From the NCBI GenBank assembly GCA_945860285.1, contig CAMAQB010000006.1, positions 1-64,000 of the forward strand: a stretch of 64,000 bases of DNA. Reading direction: 5' to 3'. The number at the start of each line of letters is the position of its first letter. The first letter of the stretch is position 1. Of this stretch, positions 26,517 to 35,183 are shown piece by piece. Under the pieces are notes generated by a model, which saw only the letters and a list, made by a program, of their open reading frames with translations, searched no databases and was not told where the DNA came from. The DNA is from Akkermansia muciniphila. Its GTDB lineage: Bacteria; Verrucomicrobiota; Verrucomicrobiia; Verrucomicrobiales; Akkermansiaceae. Position numbers and translations under genes: made by a program.

Positions 26517-26591
26517 TGGAGCGGGCGATGAGATTCGAACTCACGACATCCACCTTGGCAAGGTGGCGCTCTACCACTGAGCTACGCCCGC
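26517..26591 (-). tRNA. tRNA-Gly (anticodon GCC)
   Basis: Read on the minus strand GCGGGCG pairs with CGCCCGC as a perfect 7-bp acceptor stem, with discriminator T and encoded CCA. The anticodon arm CACCTTGCCAAGGTG has a 5-bp stem and GCC in the loop, decoding GGC/GGU. The T-arm GAGTTCGAATCTC is canonical. Confidence 0.96.
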
Positions 26592-26623
26592 TTTCGCGTC
26601 ACACGAAAAATCGCGTGGGGGCT

Positions 26624-26651
26624 TTTGTAATGTTTTTTGCGGACGCGGCAA
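26624..26651 (-). promoter_or_regulatory. candidate promoter of tRNA-Gly
   Basis: On the minus strand TTGCCG (26651-26646) and TACAAA (26629-26624) are separated by 16 bp and end about 32 bp before the tRNA. Both boxes match consensus at four positions only, so this is a weak call based mainly on placement. Confidence 0.3.
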
Positions 26652-26729
26652 GCAAAAATAGGGAAAAAGATCATTTTTTCTCTCACTCCTTGCCCTGAAC
26701 CGCGATTCGCGCTTTGATGCCCTCGCACA

Positions 26730-27521
26730 ATGTCCGACAAACTCGCGCAAATCATCGAAACCAAACGTCGTGAGGTAGCGGCCCTGCTTCCGCGCGCGGC
26801 TCATCTGAAAGCAGCCGCGCTGCAGCGCAACGATTTCCGGGGCTTCCGCTCCGCCCTCGACCGCGGGCCGCATCAACTGGGCGTGATCGCCGAGGTGAAA
26901 AAAGCCTCGCCCTCGGTGGGGGTGATCGACCCTTCATTCGACCCCGTGCAGCAGGCGCAACTCTATCTCGACGGAGGCGTCTCCTGCATGTCGATCCTTA
27001 CCGACGAGGAGTATTTCCAGGGATCGCTCGCTTATCTAACGAAAATATCCGGATTCTCCGCCGCCCCGCTGCTGCGCAAGGACTTCATCATTCACGAAGT
27101 GCAGATTCACGAGGCGATCATTGCCGGGGCGGATGCAGTGCTTTTGATCGTTGCGGCACTGGATGATCCATTGCTGAAACATCTCTACGACACCGCCAAG
27201 GATCTGCTTTTGGACGTGCTGGTCGAAGTTCACGATCTAAGCGAAATGGAACGCGCCATCGATCTCGGCGCCGATCTGATCGGCATCAACAACCGGAATT
27301 TGAAAACCTTCACCATCGACCTCGCCACCACCGAAGCACTGGTCGGCGAAGTGCCCGACGACGTGCTGCTGGTCAGCGAATCCGGCATCAAAACCCTGGC
27401 AGACGCCCAACGCGTGCTCGATGCCGGTGCCAACGCCGTGCTCATCGGCGAGTCGCTCATGCGCGCCGCCGATCCCGCGGCCGAAATCCAGGCCTATCTG
27501 GAGCTTGTTGCGGCGGAGTGA
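26730..27521 (+). CDS. trpC: indole-3-glycerol phosphate synthase
   Basis: TrpC closes the indole ring from CdRP in tryptophan synthesis. The 263-residue TIM barrel starts with LAQIIETKRREVAALL and contains GVIAEVKKASPSVGVI with the catalytic lysine pair region. DEEYFQGSLAYL, LLRKDFIIHEVQI, LLDVLVEVHDLSEMERAIDLGADLIGINNRNLKTF and LVSESGIKT follow, with a phosphate-binding NAVLIGESLMRA near the end. The order and length are standard. No other trp gene is adjacent, so the pathway is dispersed in this genome. It is divergent from tRNA-Gly. Confidence 0.95.
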   Translation: MSDKLAQIIETKRREVAALLPRAAHLKAAALQRNDFRGFRSALDRGPHQLGVIAEVKKASPSVGVIDPSFDPVQQAQLYLDGGVSCMSILTDEEYFQGSLAYLTKISGFSAAPLLRKDFIIHEVQIHEAIIAGADAVLLIVAALDDPLLKHLYDTAKDLLLDVLVEVHDLSEMERAIDLGADLIGINNRNLKTFTIDLATTEALVGEVPDDVLLVSESGIKTLADAQRVLDAGANAVLIGESLMRAADPAAEIQAYLELVAAE

Positions 27522-27575
27522 GGATACGGGTCTGCTTTGCGCCGCTCAGCTAGTGAATCCTGGCAGGCTCCGCGG

Positions 27576-27941
27576 TTATGGGATATCAAACCAATCGAAG
27601 AGGGATGATAAATCAATATCCGGCCACTCCAGCCAAGAAAGGTCAATGTCGGGCACCGAAAAACCACCCCCGGATGCCAAGTCAGAAAGCAATTCGGTCT
27701 TCATGGCAACGTAGTCACAAGCCTCTCCCGCAGCATCGTGTAGCGCATCGAAGTCAGAAGGTGACGAGAAGAAGCAGTAGGCCCAGCAGTGAATGTCAAT
27801 GGGGTAGCCACAACTTTCGGCGGCCCGCCGAACCTCGGTAGTCTTGTAGTACTTCTTCTTTCCGTTGGACCGAACCAACTCTTTTCCGACGGCGCTGATA
27901 AAAACCTTCTTGTCGGCGGGCTTAATGTGGCAGGCTGGCAT
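27576..27941 (-). CDS. small conserved hypothetical protein
   Basis: The 121-residue product starts MPACHIKPADKKVFISAVGKELVRSNGKKKYYKTTEVRRA and ends with an acidic aromatic segment (LSWLEWPDIDLSSLFDWFDIP). The middle has HCWAYCFFSSPSDFDALHD and MKTELLSDLASGGGFS, patterns I have seen in small bacterial hypothetical proteins of unknown role. There is no signal peptide or membrane span. It sits on the minus strand just before another minus-strand hypothetical gene with a 62-bp gap. I cannot name its family. Confidence 0.6.
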   Translation of the reverse strand: MPACHIKPADKKVFISAVGKELVRSNGKKKYYKTTEVRRAAESCGYPIDIHCWAYCFFSSPSDFDALHDAAGEACDYVAMKTELLSDLASGGGFSVPDIDLSWLEWPDIDLSSLFDWFDIP

Positions 27942-28003
27942 GGCGGATGGTTAGTTTGGTTTGAGAGAATGTTTGAGCGATGCAGACGCGTTGTTGTGTT
28001 GAG

Positions 28004-28768
28004 TTAGTGGGGCGGTTGAGGGGCTTCTGGCGTTTTACCATCAGCGGGTTGTTCAACTTTCGGCTGAGTAGTGTTTGGCGGGTGGATGGATTTCGAACAA
28101 TCCGACTGCTCCGTGGCGTGCGACGGCTCTTTGTCCCTTTCTTTCCGGATGCGATCCAATACGAGCGATTGCAGCACTTCATTGGAACTGGGCTTTCCAG
28201 CCTTGCTGGCTTCATCCCAGTGACTTTCTATAACAAGAATCTTCTTGTCACCATTGTAAAAGTACAATCCCTGATGACACCCATGGCCTGTCACATAGTT
28301 GATTTTGATGGTGGCATTTTGGAACCCGGCATCAGCAGCGAGACGAACGAATCGTAACATCTTCAGAGACGAACGTGAATTGTTGCGATATGCCGCCACC
28401 CAAAGTGAGATCTCCGCCGGATCCTCAATCGCAAACCAAATGTAACCGTCTGGCGGGACAGTGGGATCGCCGAATTCAATTTTCGTTACCCCAGAAAGCG
28501 GACGTTCCTCGGGAGGAATCGGCTTCCAATCGCTCTCGACAACACAATAGCCAACGACCTTTTCTTTACGTTGAAATACGGTCATGGAACCGAGTTCCGT
28601 CGTTGTCAATCCTTCCAACGACCACCCAAGATCCTTCATTGTTTGCTGAATGAGCGCAGGCTCTTTGATCTTGATGTTTTCGTCCATGTTTTCGTCCATT
28701 GCGGGCTCGGATGCAGCTAAGCTGGATGCAAGAATAAAGACGAATGGCATGAAGGTGTGGATTTTCAT
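28004..28768 (-). CDS. secreted hypothetical protein
   Basis: The 254-residue product begins with a signal peptide (MKIHTFMPFVFILASSLAASEP) and a short duplicated MDENMDEN. A mixed alpha/beta body (LIQQTMKDLGWSLEGLTTTELG, FAIEDPAEISLWVAAYRNNSR) and a Pro/Lys/Gln-rich tail follow. I recognise no domain; the tail suggests a flexible periplasmic end. Codon usage looks less regular than in neighbouring housekeeping genes. It may be transcribed with the 27576-27941 gene downstream. No function proposed. Confidence 0.52.
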   Translation of the reverse strand: MKIHTFMPFVFILASSLAASEPAMDENMDENIKIKEPALIQQTMKDLGWSLEGLTTTELGSMTVFQRKEKVVGYCVVESDWKPIPPEERPLSGVTKIEFGDPTVPPDGYIWFAIEDPAEISLWVAAYRNNSRSSLKMLRFVRLAADAGFQNATIKINYVTGHGCHQGLYFYNGDKKILVIESHWDEASKAGKPSSNEVLQSLVLDRIRKERDKEPSHATEQSDCSKSIHPPNTTQPKVEQPADGKTPEAPQPPH

Positions 28769-29221
28769 CTTGGTCTAACGATAAATTTGCTCAGTCGACG
28801 ATGATATCGATCCTGCCAAAAATGGGAAGGCCATTTTTGGGGAACACTCAAAAAATCGAGCATCAATGGTTTGTGAACCATGTTAGGATAGATTGGTTTT
28901 TGGGAACATGAATTGATTCATACGAGGCTTCTCTAACAGATATCAGGCAGTTGAAGTGTTGAATGTTACGAACATGAATATGTCATAATCACTGATTGAG
29001 AGGAATTGGCAGCAGATGAAGGTTGAAATTCGGCCAAAATGAGAGTTCTGCGGGCCGCGCGAATCTGAATATTGATCGCACCACCAAACAATCAAACGTC
29101 CCCCGGCGACGAAAGCTTGATGATCAATGAGGGTTTCACCCCATTGAGATAAAGATGCGATGAACCACAGTCGTTTTGCATGGGGTGATCAAATGATCGT
29201 CTTCATCGCCAAACAAACATT
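28769..29221. other. intergenic region between divergent genes
   Basis: About 450 bp of relatively AT-rich sequence containing the back-to-back promoter regions of the secreted hypothetical protein (minus) and the fasciclin gene (plus). A short inverted repeat, GGAAGGCCATTTTTGGG with CCAAAAATGG just before it (28817-28841), could be a hairpin. No gene or RNA family is recognised. Confidence 0.45.
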
Positions 29222-29782
29222 ATGAAAACAAAACACATCAGACAAATCCTGCTGCTTCTCAGCATGGCCGCATTGACACCTGCCACGTATTCGAAAGAGG
29301 TAGTCGCGGAAAAAACCCCGGTCGTTGAAAAAGAAACCCTACAGAAGGGATCATTGACCTCGATGATTCACGACAGCGTTACCTTTTCCACACTGAGCAA
29401 AGCGCTGGCCGCTGCAGAGTTGGACATGACCCTTGGCAACAAAGGCGAGTTCACCATCTTCGCGCCGACCGATGACGCGTTCGGCAAGTTGCCCGCCGCG
29501 GTTCTCGCCAAACTGTTGCTGCCCGAAAACAAGGAAAAGCTTCGTTCGCTGCTTCTCTATCACGTCGTGGCCGGAAAAGTGCTCGCCGCGGAACTGAAAG
29601 ATGGCGAAGTCAAAACCATGAACGGTGAGAAAATCACCGTCGCCATTTCACGAGATACCATCAAGATCAACAGCGAAAAAGTGTTCAGCGCCGATGTCGC
29701 AGCCAACAACGGCGTGATGCACTCGATCGGCACCGTGTTGATTCCCAAGTCCCTCGAAGGATTTGCCGGCCTCAGCAAATGA
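29222..29782 (+). CDS. secreted fasciclin (FAS1) domain protein
   Basis: The 186-residue protein has a signal peptide (MKTKHIRQILLLLSMAALTPATYS) and one FAS1 domain. The hallmarks are H1-type FTIFAPTDDAFGKLPAAVLAKLL and H2-type LLLYHVVAGKVLAAEL, followed by VFSADVAANNGVMHSIGTVLIPKSL. FAS1 domains mediate adhesion to matrix or cell-surface partners. The single domain and the signal peptide suggest a small secreted adhesion factor. It stands alone with divergent and convergent neighbours. Confidence 0.88.
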   Translation: MKTKHIRQILLLLSMAALTPATYSKEVVAEKTPVVEKETLQKGSLTSMIHDSVTFSTLSKALAAAELDMTLGNKGEFTIFAPTDDAFGKLPAAVLAKLLLPENKEKLRSLLLYHVVAGKVLAAELKDGEVKTMNGEKITVAISRDTIKINSEKVFSADVAANNGVMHSIGTVLIPKSLEGFAGLSK

Positions 29783-29848
29783 CATGCCCACCTCCAACCC
29801 ACCATCTGCGGCGTGCCGCTGGTGTTTTTTTGTGCCATGAACATGCGT

Positions 29849-30268
29849 TCACACGCCCGACACCATTGCAACGATCTGGCGATGATGGGGTGCGCGACGG
29901 TGTTCGAACAAAAACACCCCCTGCCAGGTTCCCAGCGCCATTTCGCCCTGGAGGATCGGAATCACCTCGCTGGTGCGGGTGAGCGCCATGCGGATGTGGC
30001 TCGGCATGTCATCGACCCCTTCACAGGTATGGGTGAACCATGATGTGCCTTCAGGGACCAGACGTTCGAAAAACTCCTCCAGATCACGGCGCGCATCGGG
30101 GTCGGCGTTTTCCATGATCACCAGGCTGGCGCTGGTATGCTTGACAAAAACAGTGACCGTTCCCTCCCGCACGCCACTGCGCGAAACCAGCGCGGTCAGT
30201 TTTCCCGTTAGATCGTAGGTCCCCTTTCCGCTCGTGCGGACATCGAAAATTTCACTGCAGGTTTTCAT
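29849..30268 (-). CDS. YjbQ-family protein (UPF0047)
   Basis: From ATG at 30268 the protein is 139 residues. The YjbQ hallmarks are VTVFVKHTSASLVIMENADPDARRDLEEFF, then SWFTHTCEGVDDMPSHIRMAL and the closing ALGTWQGVFLFEHR, which contain the conserved His/Glu cluster. Family members complement thiamine-phosphate synthase mutants weakly and are annotated as secondary thiamine-phosphate synthase; the true physiological role is unsettled. The start overlaps the end of the upstream dehydrogenase gene by 17 bp, so the pair is coupled. Confidence 0.88.
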   Translation of the reverse strand: MKTCSEIFDVRTSGKGTYDLTGKLTALVSRSGVREGTVTVFVKHTSASLVIMENADPDARRDLEEFFERLVPEGTSWFTHTCEGVDDMPSHIRMALTRTSEVIPILQGEMALGTWQGVFLFEHRRAPHHRQIVAMVSGV

Positions 30269-31277
30269 CGCGATCCTCAGCAAGTGAAAGCACCCATTTC
30301 CCCACCGCGGTGCCCGATTCCATCAAGGCGTGGGCTTTGCGCAGGGTTTCCACAGAAACCGACCCGCCGTGCCCTGTCATCGAGTGACGGATGATTCCCT
30401 GATCGACCCAGGCCGACAGTTGTTCGAGAATTTCCCCCTGCCGGGCCATGTCGGCGGTTTGAAACCTGGCGCGTGCGAACATGAATTCCCAATGGATCGA
30501 AACGCATTTCGCTTTGAGCGGGTCGCCCAATCGCAGATGCGTACGCGGCTCGACGATGAGCAGCAGCGATCCCTGCGGCGCGATGAGTTCCGCCATCAAA
30601 TCCCAGTAGGCCTCGGTGTTGACAAAATTGGCGATGTTGTCGACCGAAGCATGCCCCGCCGATCGACATTGCTCTAACAAATCTTTGGAATGATCGATGA
30701 CCAGATCGGCCCCCATCTCCCGGCACCAGGCGGCCGACTCCGAACGCGAGGCCGTGGCGATCACGGTGAGCCCCTCGTGTTTCGCGAGTTGTATGGCAAT
30801 CGAGCCCACCCCGCCGGCACCGCCGATGATCAGCAGTGTTTGCCCGGATTTCACCCGCATGCGGTCGAACAAGCCTTCCCACGCGGTCAGCGCGGTGAGC
30901 GGCAGGGAGGCGGCCTGCGAAAATGTCAGACTCTGCGGTTTGGGACCAACGATTCGTTCATCGACGCATTGAAATTCCGCATTGCAGCCGGGACGGGTGA
31001 TGTCCCCGGCGTAGTAAACCGCATCACCGACGCGAAAAGATCGCACTTCAGATCCCACCGCTTCGACAACGCCTGCCGCATCCCAGCCGAGGATTCGCGG
31101 TGGTTCGACCGGTGACATCTGCATGGCGCGGACTTTCGCATCGACCGGGTTCACCGCAACCGCGCGAACCCTGACCAGCAGGTCGCGCGGTCCCGGCACC
31201 GGTCGGGCGGTTTCAAAACAAACGAAACAATCCTCTTCGCCGACTCCTTTCGCCCTGTTTATGCCGTACGCAATCAT
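30252..31277 (-). CDS. zinc-independent alcohol dehydrogenase/quinone oxidoreductase family protein
   Basis: ATG at 31277 gives 341 residues beginning MIAYGINRAKGVGEEDC. The GroES-like N-terminal half has AVAVNPVDAKVRAM and ILGWDAAGVVEAVGSEV. The Rossmann half carries LLIIGGAGGVGSIAIQLAK for NADP binding. The catalytic zinc ligands of classical alcohol dehydrogenases are absent, as in the zinc-binding-alcohol-dehydrogenase-like (ZADH/QOR) subfamily that reduces enones or quinones. It is coupled to the downstream yjbQ-type gene. Substrate cannot be assigned. Confidence 0.82.
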   Translation of the reverse strand: MIAYGINRAKGVGEEDCFVCFETARPVPGPRDLLVRVRAVAVNPVDAKVRAMQMSPVEPPRILGWDAAGVVEAVGSEVRSFRVGDAVYYAGDITRPGCNAEFQCVDERIVGPKPQSLTFSQAASLPLTALTAWEGLFDRMRVKSGQTLLIIGGAGGVGSIAIQLAKHEGLTVIATASRSESAAWCREMGADLVIDHSKDLLEQCRSAGHASVDNIANFVNTEAYWDLMAELIAPQGSLLLIVEPRTHLRLGDPLKAKCVSIHWEFMFARARFQTADMARQGEILEQLSAWVDQGIIRHSMTGHGGSVSVETLRKAHALMESGTAVGKWVLSLAEDRDENLQ

Positions 31278-31340
31278 CGCCGTCCATAATTCACACGAAC
31301 GGCAATTGGGCAAATGAATAGATGAGAATTCGGGGACCTC

Positions 31341-31799
31341 TCAGTCCATGTCCTTTTTCTCCAGCGCCGTTTTGAGATGGGCGAGGAATTTTTCCGTGGT
31401 GGGATGTTCCGAGGCGAAGAAGCGAGTGAACTCCTTGCCGGAGGAATCGAGCAGGATCACCGTGGGGAATCCTTCGATTTTGTATTTGGTGGCGAGCGGA
31501 TCGTTTTTCTTTTTCAATTCCTCGTCGCCCTTGGGGAAGTCAAGCTCCACCAGAATGAAATTCTTGGATGCCGCCTCGACGAATTCTTTTTTGGAAAAAA
31601 CATTCTTGCGCATGGCAATGCAGGGCGGGCACCAGTCCGAGCCGGTGAATTCCACCAGAACGGATTTTTTGTCCTTCTTCGCCTGCTCCAGCGCCTTGTC
31701 GAGATCAGCTCCCCAGCCTTCCAACTCGGCGAAACTCACTCCCATCATGGTCACGCCGGCACAAAGAGCGGCGACAATTTTTTTGCATGTTTTCATCAC
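31341..31799 (-). CDS. exported thioredoxin-family protein
   Basis: The 152-residue protein has a signal peptide (MMKTCKKIVAALCAGVTMMGVSFA) and a thioredoxin fold with the active site WCPPC in EFTGSDWCPPCIAMRKNVF. The cis-Pro loop GFPTVILLDSSGK follows. The family (thioredoxin_7/DUF255-like) acts in the periplasm as a disulfide reductase or isomerase. Its insertion of a charged segment (KGDEELKKKNDPLATKYKI) is common in the group. It is divergent from rdgB with a 60-bp gap. Confidence 0.87.
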   Translation of the reverse strand: MMKTCKKIVAALCAGVTMMGVSFAELEGWGADLDKALEQAKKDKKSVLVEFTGSDWCPPCIAMRKNVFSKKEFVEAASKNFILVELDFPKGDEELKKKNDPLATKYKIEGFPTVILLDSSGKEFTRFFASEHPTTEKFLAHLKTALEKKDMD

Positions 31800-31859
31800 A
31801 AGGCCAACGTAGCACGGATGGAATTTTGTTTAAAAAACGTTCGCCAGAAGAACCGCACG

Positions 31860-32486
31860 ATGGCAGAATCGCGTGCCTTGAATGCCCCATTGATCATCGC
31901 CACGCGCAATCCGCACAAGACCATGGAAATCCGCCAAATGCTTGGCGGCAGATGCGCGGTGCTCGATGCCTCGGACTTCCCGGACTGGCCCGAAGTGGCG
32001 GAAACGGGCACGACATTTCTGGAAAACGCCACGCTGAAAGCCGAAACAATCAGCGCCAGGGTGTCCGGCCTGGTGCTGGCTGACGATTCGGGATTGATGG
32101 TCGATGCTCTGCACGGCGCGCCCGGCGTTTACTCCTCAGGCTATGGCGGGCAGGAAGGCAACCACGCGATGAACAATCAAAAGCTGCTGCGGGAATTGCA
32201 CGATGTGCCTGCGGAAAATCGCGCGGCGCGTTTCGTTTGCACGATGGTTATCGCCCGGGAGGGAAAATCCCTGGCTCACTTCTGCGGCGAAGTGGAAGGC
32301 CGGATCCTCAGCACGGCTGGCGGAGCGGGCGGCTTTGGCTACGATCCACTATTCGCACCGACCGGCTACGATCAGTCCTTCGCCGAACTGGGCAGCAAAG
32401 TGAAAAACGCCCTCAGCCATCGTGGCCGCGCCCTGGCAAAAGTCATCACATGGCTCGAACAAAAATCCCTCGTTTCCACTCCATGA
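31860..32486 (+). CDS. rdgB: XTP/dITP pyrophosphatase (RdgB/HAM1)
   Basis: This enzyme removes non-canonical purine triphosphates (XTP, dITP) from the nucleotide pool. ATG at 31860 gives 208 residues; the track start at 31377 lies antisense to the thioredoxin gene. Motifs in order: IIATRNPHKTMEIRQML, LADDSGLMVDALHGAPGVYSSGY, GGFGYDPLF and SHRGRALAK. All conserved substrate and metal residues visible in these motifs are kept. Its stop overlaps the next start as ATGA. Confidence 0.94.
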   Translation: MAESRALNAPLIIATRNPHKTMEIRQMLGGRCAVLDASDFPDWPEVAETGTTFLENATLKAETISARVSGLVLADDSGLMVDALHGAPGVYSSGYGGQEGNHAMNNQKLLRELHDVPAENRAARFVCTMVIAREGKSLAHFCGEVEGRILSTAGGAGGFGYDPLFAPTGYDQSFAELGSKVKNALSHRGRALAKVITWLEQKSLVSTP

Positions 32487-32998
32487 AACGCCTGCTCATC
32501 GGCATCCTGCTCACATTGCTGACCCTCAGCCAGAACTCCTGCTTCCAGGTTCGGGCCAAGGAACCCGTGGTCTACCATTTCGTGCCAGGCCGGACGGCGA
32601 TGCTGAAAGACGGACTGGCCTACGCGCCGAAACGAGCGCCGCGAGCGGTGATTGCCGCCATCGCCGCAGGCAACCGCCTGCAAGGCATGCCCTATAAGTG
32701 GGGCGGCGGTCATGCCCGCGAAAACGACAGCGGCTACGATTGTTCGGGCACCGTCTCCTATGTGCTCCGCGAGGCAGGTTTGCTCAAGGGCAGCATGCCG
32801 TCGAAAGGCTTCCTGAATTACGGCAAACGCGGCGAGGGCGACTGGATCACCATCTACTCGCGCCACGGCCATGTTTTCGTGACCGTCGCGGGTCTGCGGC
32901 TCGATACCGGAGGCGACGGCTCCCGTTCCGGCCCGAAATGGAAACCGTGGCGGCGCGGCGTGAAGGGCTATATCATGCGCCATCCCGCAGGGTATTGA
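32483..32998 (+). CDS. NlpC/P60-like exported hydrolase
   Basis: ATG at 32483 overlaps the rdgB stop; the product is 171 residues with a signal or lipoprotein-like leader (MKRLLIGILLTLLTLSQNSC). The NlpC/P60-type core has LQGMPYKWGGGHARENDSGYDCSGTVSYVLREAG with the presumed catalytic Cys in DCSG, and a His in SRHGHVFVTVAGL. Family members cut peptidoglycan peptides; this copy is short and may have a different substrate. Its 3' end overlaps the convergent HAD phosphatase by 26 bp. Confidence 0.75.
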   Translation: MKRLLIGILLTLLTLSQNSCFQVRAKEPVVYHFVPGRTAMLKDGLAYAPKRAPRAVIAAIAAGNRLQGMPYKWGGGHARENDSGYDCSGTVSYVLREAGLLKGSMPSKGFLNYGKRGEGDWITIYSRHGHVFVTVAGLRLDTGGDGSRSGPKWKPWRRGVKGYIMRHPAGY

Positions 32999-33692
32999 TG
33001 ACTTCCCAAAGCGAACCGTGCACCCGGTCCGCTCCTTCGAAGTTCAAACAACGGGTCACACGATTCGGCACGGCCCAGACTCGCATGCCCGCCTCCCGGG
33101 CGGAAATCAGGCCGTTGTGGGAATCCTCGATCACCAGAATATCGCCCGACTCCACCGCGAACCGTTTCGCCGCTTCCAGCCACAAGTCCGGCGCGGGTTT
33201 GATGCGCGGCGCATCACCCCGACAAACCACGTGTTCGAAAAATCCTGCGAGTCCCAACCGCTCCAGCCAGCCGTCCACCCAATGATGTGAGGAACTCGAC
33301 ACCACACCCATCGGCATGCCGATGCGGCGAAGTTCCTGGATCAATTCCGCCGCTCCGGGCATCGCCCCTTCGTCGGCCAGTTCGGCGACGATTTCCTGTT
33401 GCCGAACGACATCGAGCGACTCCCAATCGAAGGTTTTTCCCGTCAACACCTCGAGGTGGGTTTTCGGCGACCATGTCGCAAAGTCGCTGCCGATGCAGCG
33501 GGTATAGATTTCCAGCGGCAATTCCTGCTCATGCTGCTGATAACAGTTCCGCCAGGCCGAATAAATCGCCCATTCGGTATCGACCAGAATTCCATCGAAA
33601 TCGAACAATACCAGTTTAGCGTTTTGCACGACCCTGCTTTGCCAAGATCCGGCGGCGATGGCAATCAAAACATCATCGCGCGGCACGTCCAT
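32973..33692 (-). CDS. HAD-superfamily hydrolase (beta-phosphoglucomutase-like)
   Basis: The 239-residue protein has the HAD motifs LVLFDFDGILVDTE (nucleophile Asp and acid/base Asp), GVVSSSSHHW (motif II), RIKPAPD (motif III Lys) and LVIEDSHNGLISAREAG (motif IV). A helical cap inserted after motif I places it in the phosphoglucomutase/phosphatase subgroup. The annotated first ~25 residues before VQNAK are not typical, and a GTG start nearer the first motif is possible. The likely reaction is dephosphorylation or isomerisation of a sugar phosphate. Confidence 0.82.
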   Translation of the reverse strand: MDVPRDDVLIAIAAGSWQSRVVQNAKLVLFDFDGILVDTEWAIYSAWRNCYQQHEQELPLEIYTRCIGSDFATWSPKTHLEVLTGKTFDWESLDVVRQQEIVAELADEGAMPGAAELIQELRRIGMPMGVVSSSSHHWVDGWLERLGLAGFFEHVVCRGDAPRIKPAPDLWLEAAKRFAVESGDILVIEDSHNGLISAREAGMRVWAVPNRVTRCLNFEGADRVHGSLWEVINTLRDGA

Positions 33693-33741
33693 CAGTCAAT
33701 GCGCACATGACCACGCTTGCCATGCCATTGAATTTCCTGCA

Positions 33742-34683
33742 ATGTCGATTCCGGTAATGAACGGCGAGTCCCTGCGAAAATCCTACCACGAGCAAATGAC
33801 CGTCATGCTGGTCTCGCTGGCGGTTTCAGTAGTCCTGCTCGGCCTCAAGGTGTGGGCGGCGGAAATCACCAACTCGTCGGCGCTGTATTCGGATGCCGCG
33901 GAATCGATCGTGCACCTGATCGCCGTTGCCATCGCGGTTCGCGCCCTGCAACTCGCCCACAAACCCGCCGACCAGGAGCATCAGTTCGGTCACGACAAAG
34001 CGGCATTCCTTTCCGCCGGGTTCGAAGGTGCGATGATCTCTACCGCCGCGTTGCTAATCTACTACGAAACCGGGCGCAGCCTGCTGACCGGACCGCACAT
34101 GGAAAAAATCGGCATCGGCCTGACGCTTGCCGGCGTCGCGACCGCCATCAATCTGGTGCTCGGACTGATCCTGCTGCGGGTCGGCAGGAAACCTCAGTCA
34201 CCGGTCCTCCGCGCCAATGGCCAGCATGTGTTGTCGGACGTCTACACCAGCGTCGCCGTATTGATCGCCCTGGCACTGGTCCATTTCACCGGCTGGCCGT
34301 GGTGGGATCCGATCATGGCGGTTCTCGCCGCCACCAACATCCTGTTCACCGGCATCAAACTGATCAAGGAGAGTCTCGGCGGTCTGATGGATGCCGCGGA
34401 GCCTGCGACAGAGGCGAAAATCCGTGAACTATTGGATGGCCTGAAAACCGAACTACCTTTCCGCTATCACCACCTGCGCCACCGCCATTCGGGCCACACC
34501 CACTGGGTCGAACTGCATTTGGTTTTCGACGATCAAACCACGGTGCTTGATGCCCACGAGACCGCCACGCTGGTGGAGGAGAAAATCAGCGCGTTGCTGG
34601 CTCCGAACGGTCGCATCATCACTCACCTCGAACCCCGCTCCGCCGAAGAAAAGGACGAAATTTGGGAGGGACCGCGGGCCTAA
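33742..34683 (+). CDS. cation diffusion facilitator family transporter
   Basis: ATG at 33742 gives 313 residues with six membrane helices. It shows SSALYSDAAESIVHLIAVAIAV in TM2, FGHDKAAFLSAGFEG before TM3, and HVLSDVYTSVAVLIALALVH in TM5, whose His/Asp positions form the metal site. The C-terminal cytoplasmic domain contains a His-rich HHLRHRHSGHTHWVELHLVF. CDF proteins export Zn2+, Co2+, Fe2+ or similar by proton antiport. Metal specificity cannot be read. The gene is complete, and the next sequence is a gene remnant. Confidence 0.88.
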   Translation: MSIPVMNGESLRKSYHEQMTVMLVSLAVSVVLLGLKVWAAEITNSSALYSDAAESIVHLIAVAIAVRALQLAHKPADQEHQFGHDKAAFLSAGFEGAMISTAALLIYYETGRSLLTGPHMEKIGIGLTLAGVATAINLVLGLILLRVGRKPQSPVLRANGQHVLSDVYTSVAVLIALALVHFTGWPWWDPIMAVLAATNILFTGIKLIKESLGGLMDAAEPATEAKIRELLDGLKTELPFRYHHLRHRHSGHTHWVELHLVFDDQTTVLDAHETATLVEEKISALLAPNGRIITHLEPRSAEEKDEIWEGPRA

Positions 34684-34846
34684 TCATTTCGGCATCGTCC
34701 ATCGCATCCTCAACGCCCCGGCCGAGCGGGTTTACCGCGCGTTCATCGATCCCACAGCGCTGAGCAAGTGGCTGGCAGCCAGCGGCTTCACCGGAACAGT
34801 TCATCACGTGGATGCGAAAATCGGGGGCGGATTCAATGTGCATGTC
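34682..34846 (+). pseudogene. AHSA1/SRPBCC-domain protein remnant
   Basis: Immediately after the CDF stop the sequence encodes HFGIVHRILNAPAERVYRAF, then DPTALSKWLAASGFTG and VDAKIGGGF, the N-terminal ~55 residues of an AHSA1/START-like domain protein. There is no start codon, and the match stops at about 34846, after which the frame runs into unrelated sequence. It is a fragment at the edge of a disturbed ~860-bp region. Confidence 0.62.
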
Positions 34847-34916
34847 GTCGGGGAACTTTCCTGGGCCACCTTCCGAAATTGGAAATGCCCCGGAGGTGCG
34901 GTGGAACTCCCCGCGA

Positions 34917-35183
34917 TCACCAAAGAAACCGCTCGTAGGATTCCACGCCGCCGCGCGATGGATTCGCGAACGGCATTCCGTTGCGATGCACCAACCGTGG
35001 CGGAGGCGTCTCGCCTCCCTGCCATGCAAACCTGCGCCCACCGATTTCCTCATGCACCCATCGGGAAGACACCGCTTTCACATCACACACCACGTCTGCG
35101 AGGCACGCAGTAGCGATAGTGGGTGTCCGGTCCTTGGTGCTGAACACGACGTGATAATAGAGTGAGCGCTGTGTCGATGGCAT
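34917..35183 (-). pseudogene. IS200-like/Y1 transposase remnant with internal deletion
   Basis: Read from 35183 the product starts MPSTQRSLYYHVVFSTKDRTPTIA, the standard opening of a Y1-type transposase. It jumps directly to CLADVVCDVKAVSSRWVHEEIGGRRFAWQGG, and later ends in GGVESYERFLW like the family tail. The HUH-containing segment between the first two blocks is gone, as is most of the C-terminal part. The upstream sequence (35190-35330) has the GC-rich complementary blocks often found near such elements. The gene is inactive. Confidence 0.68.
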
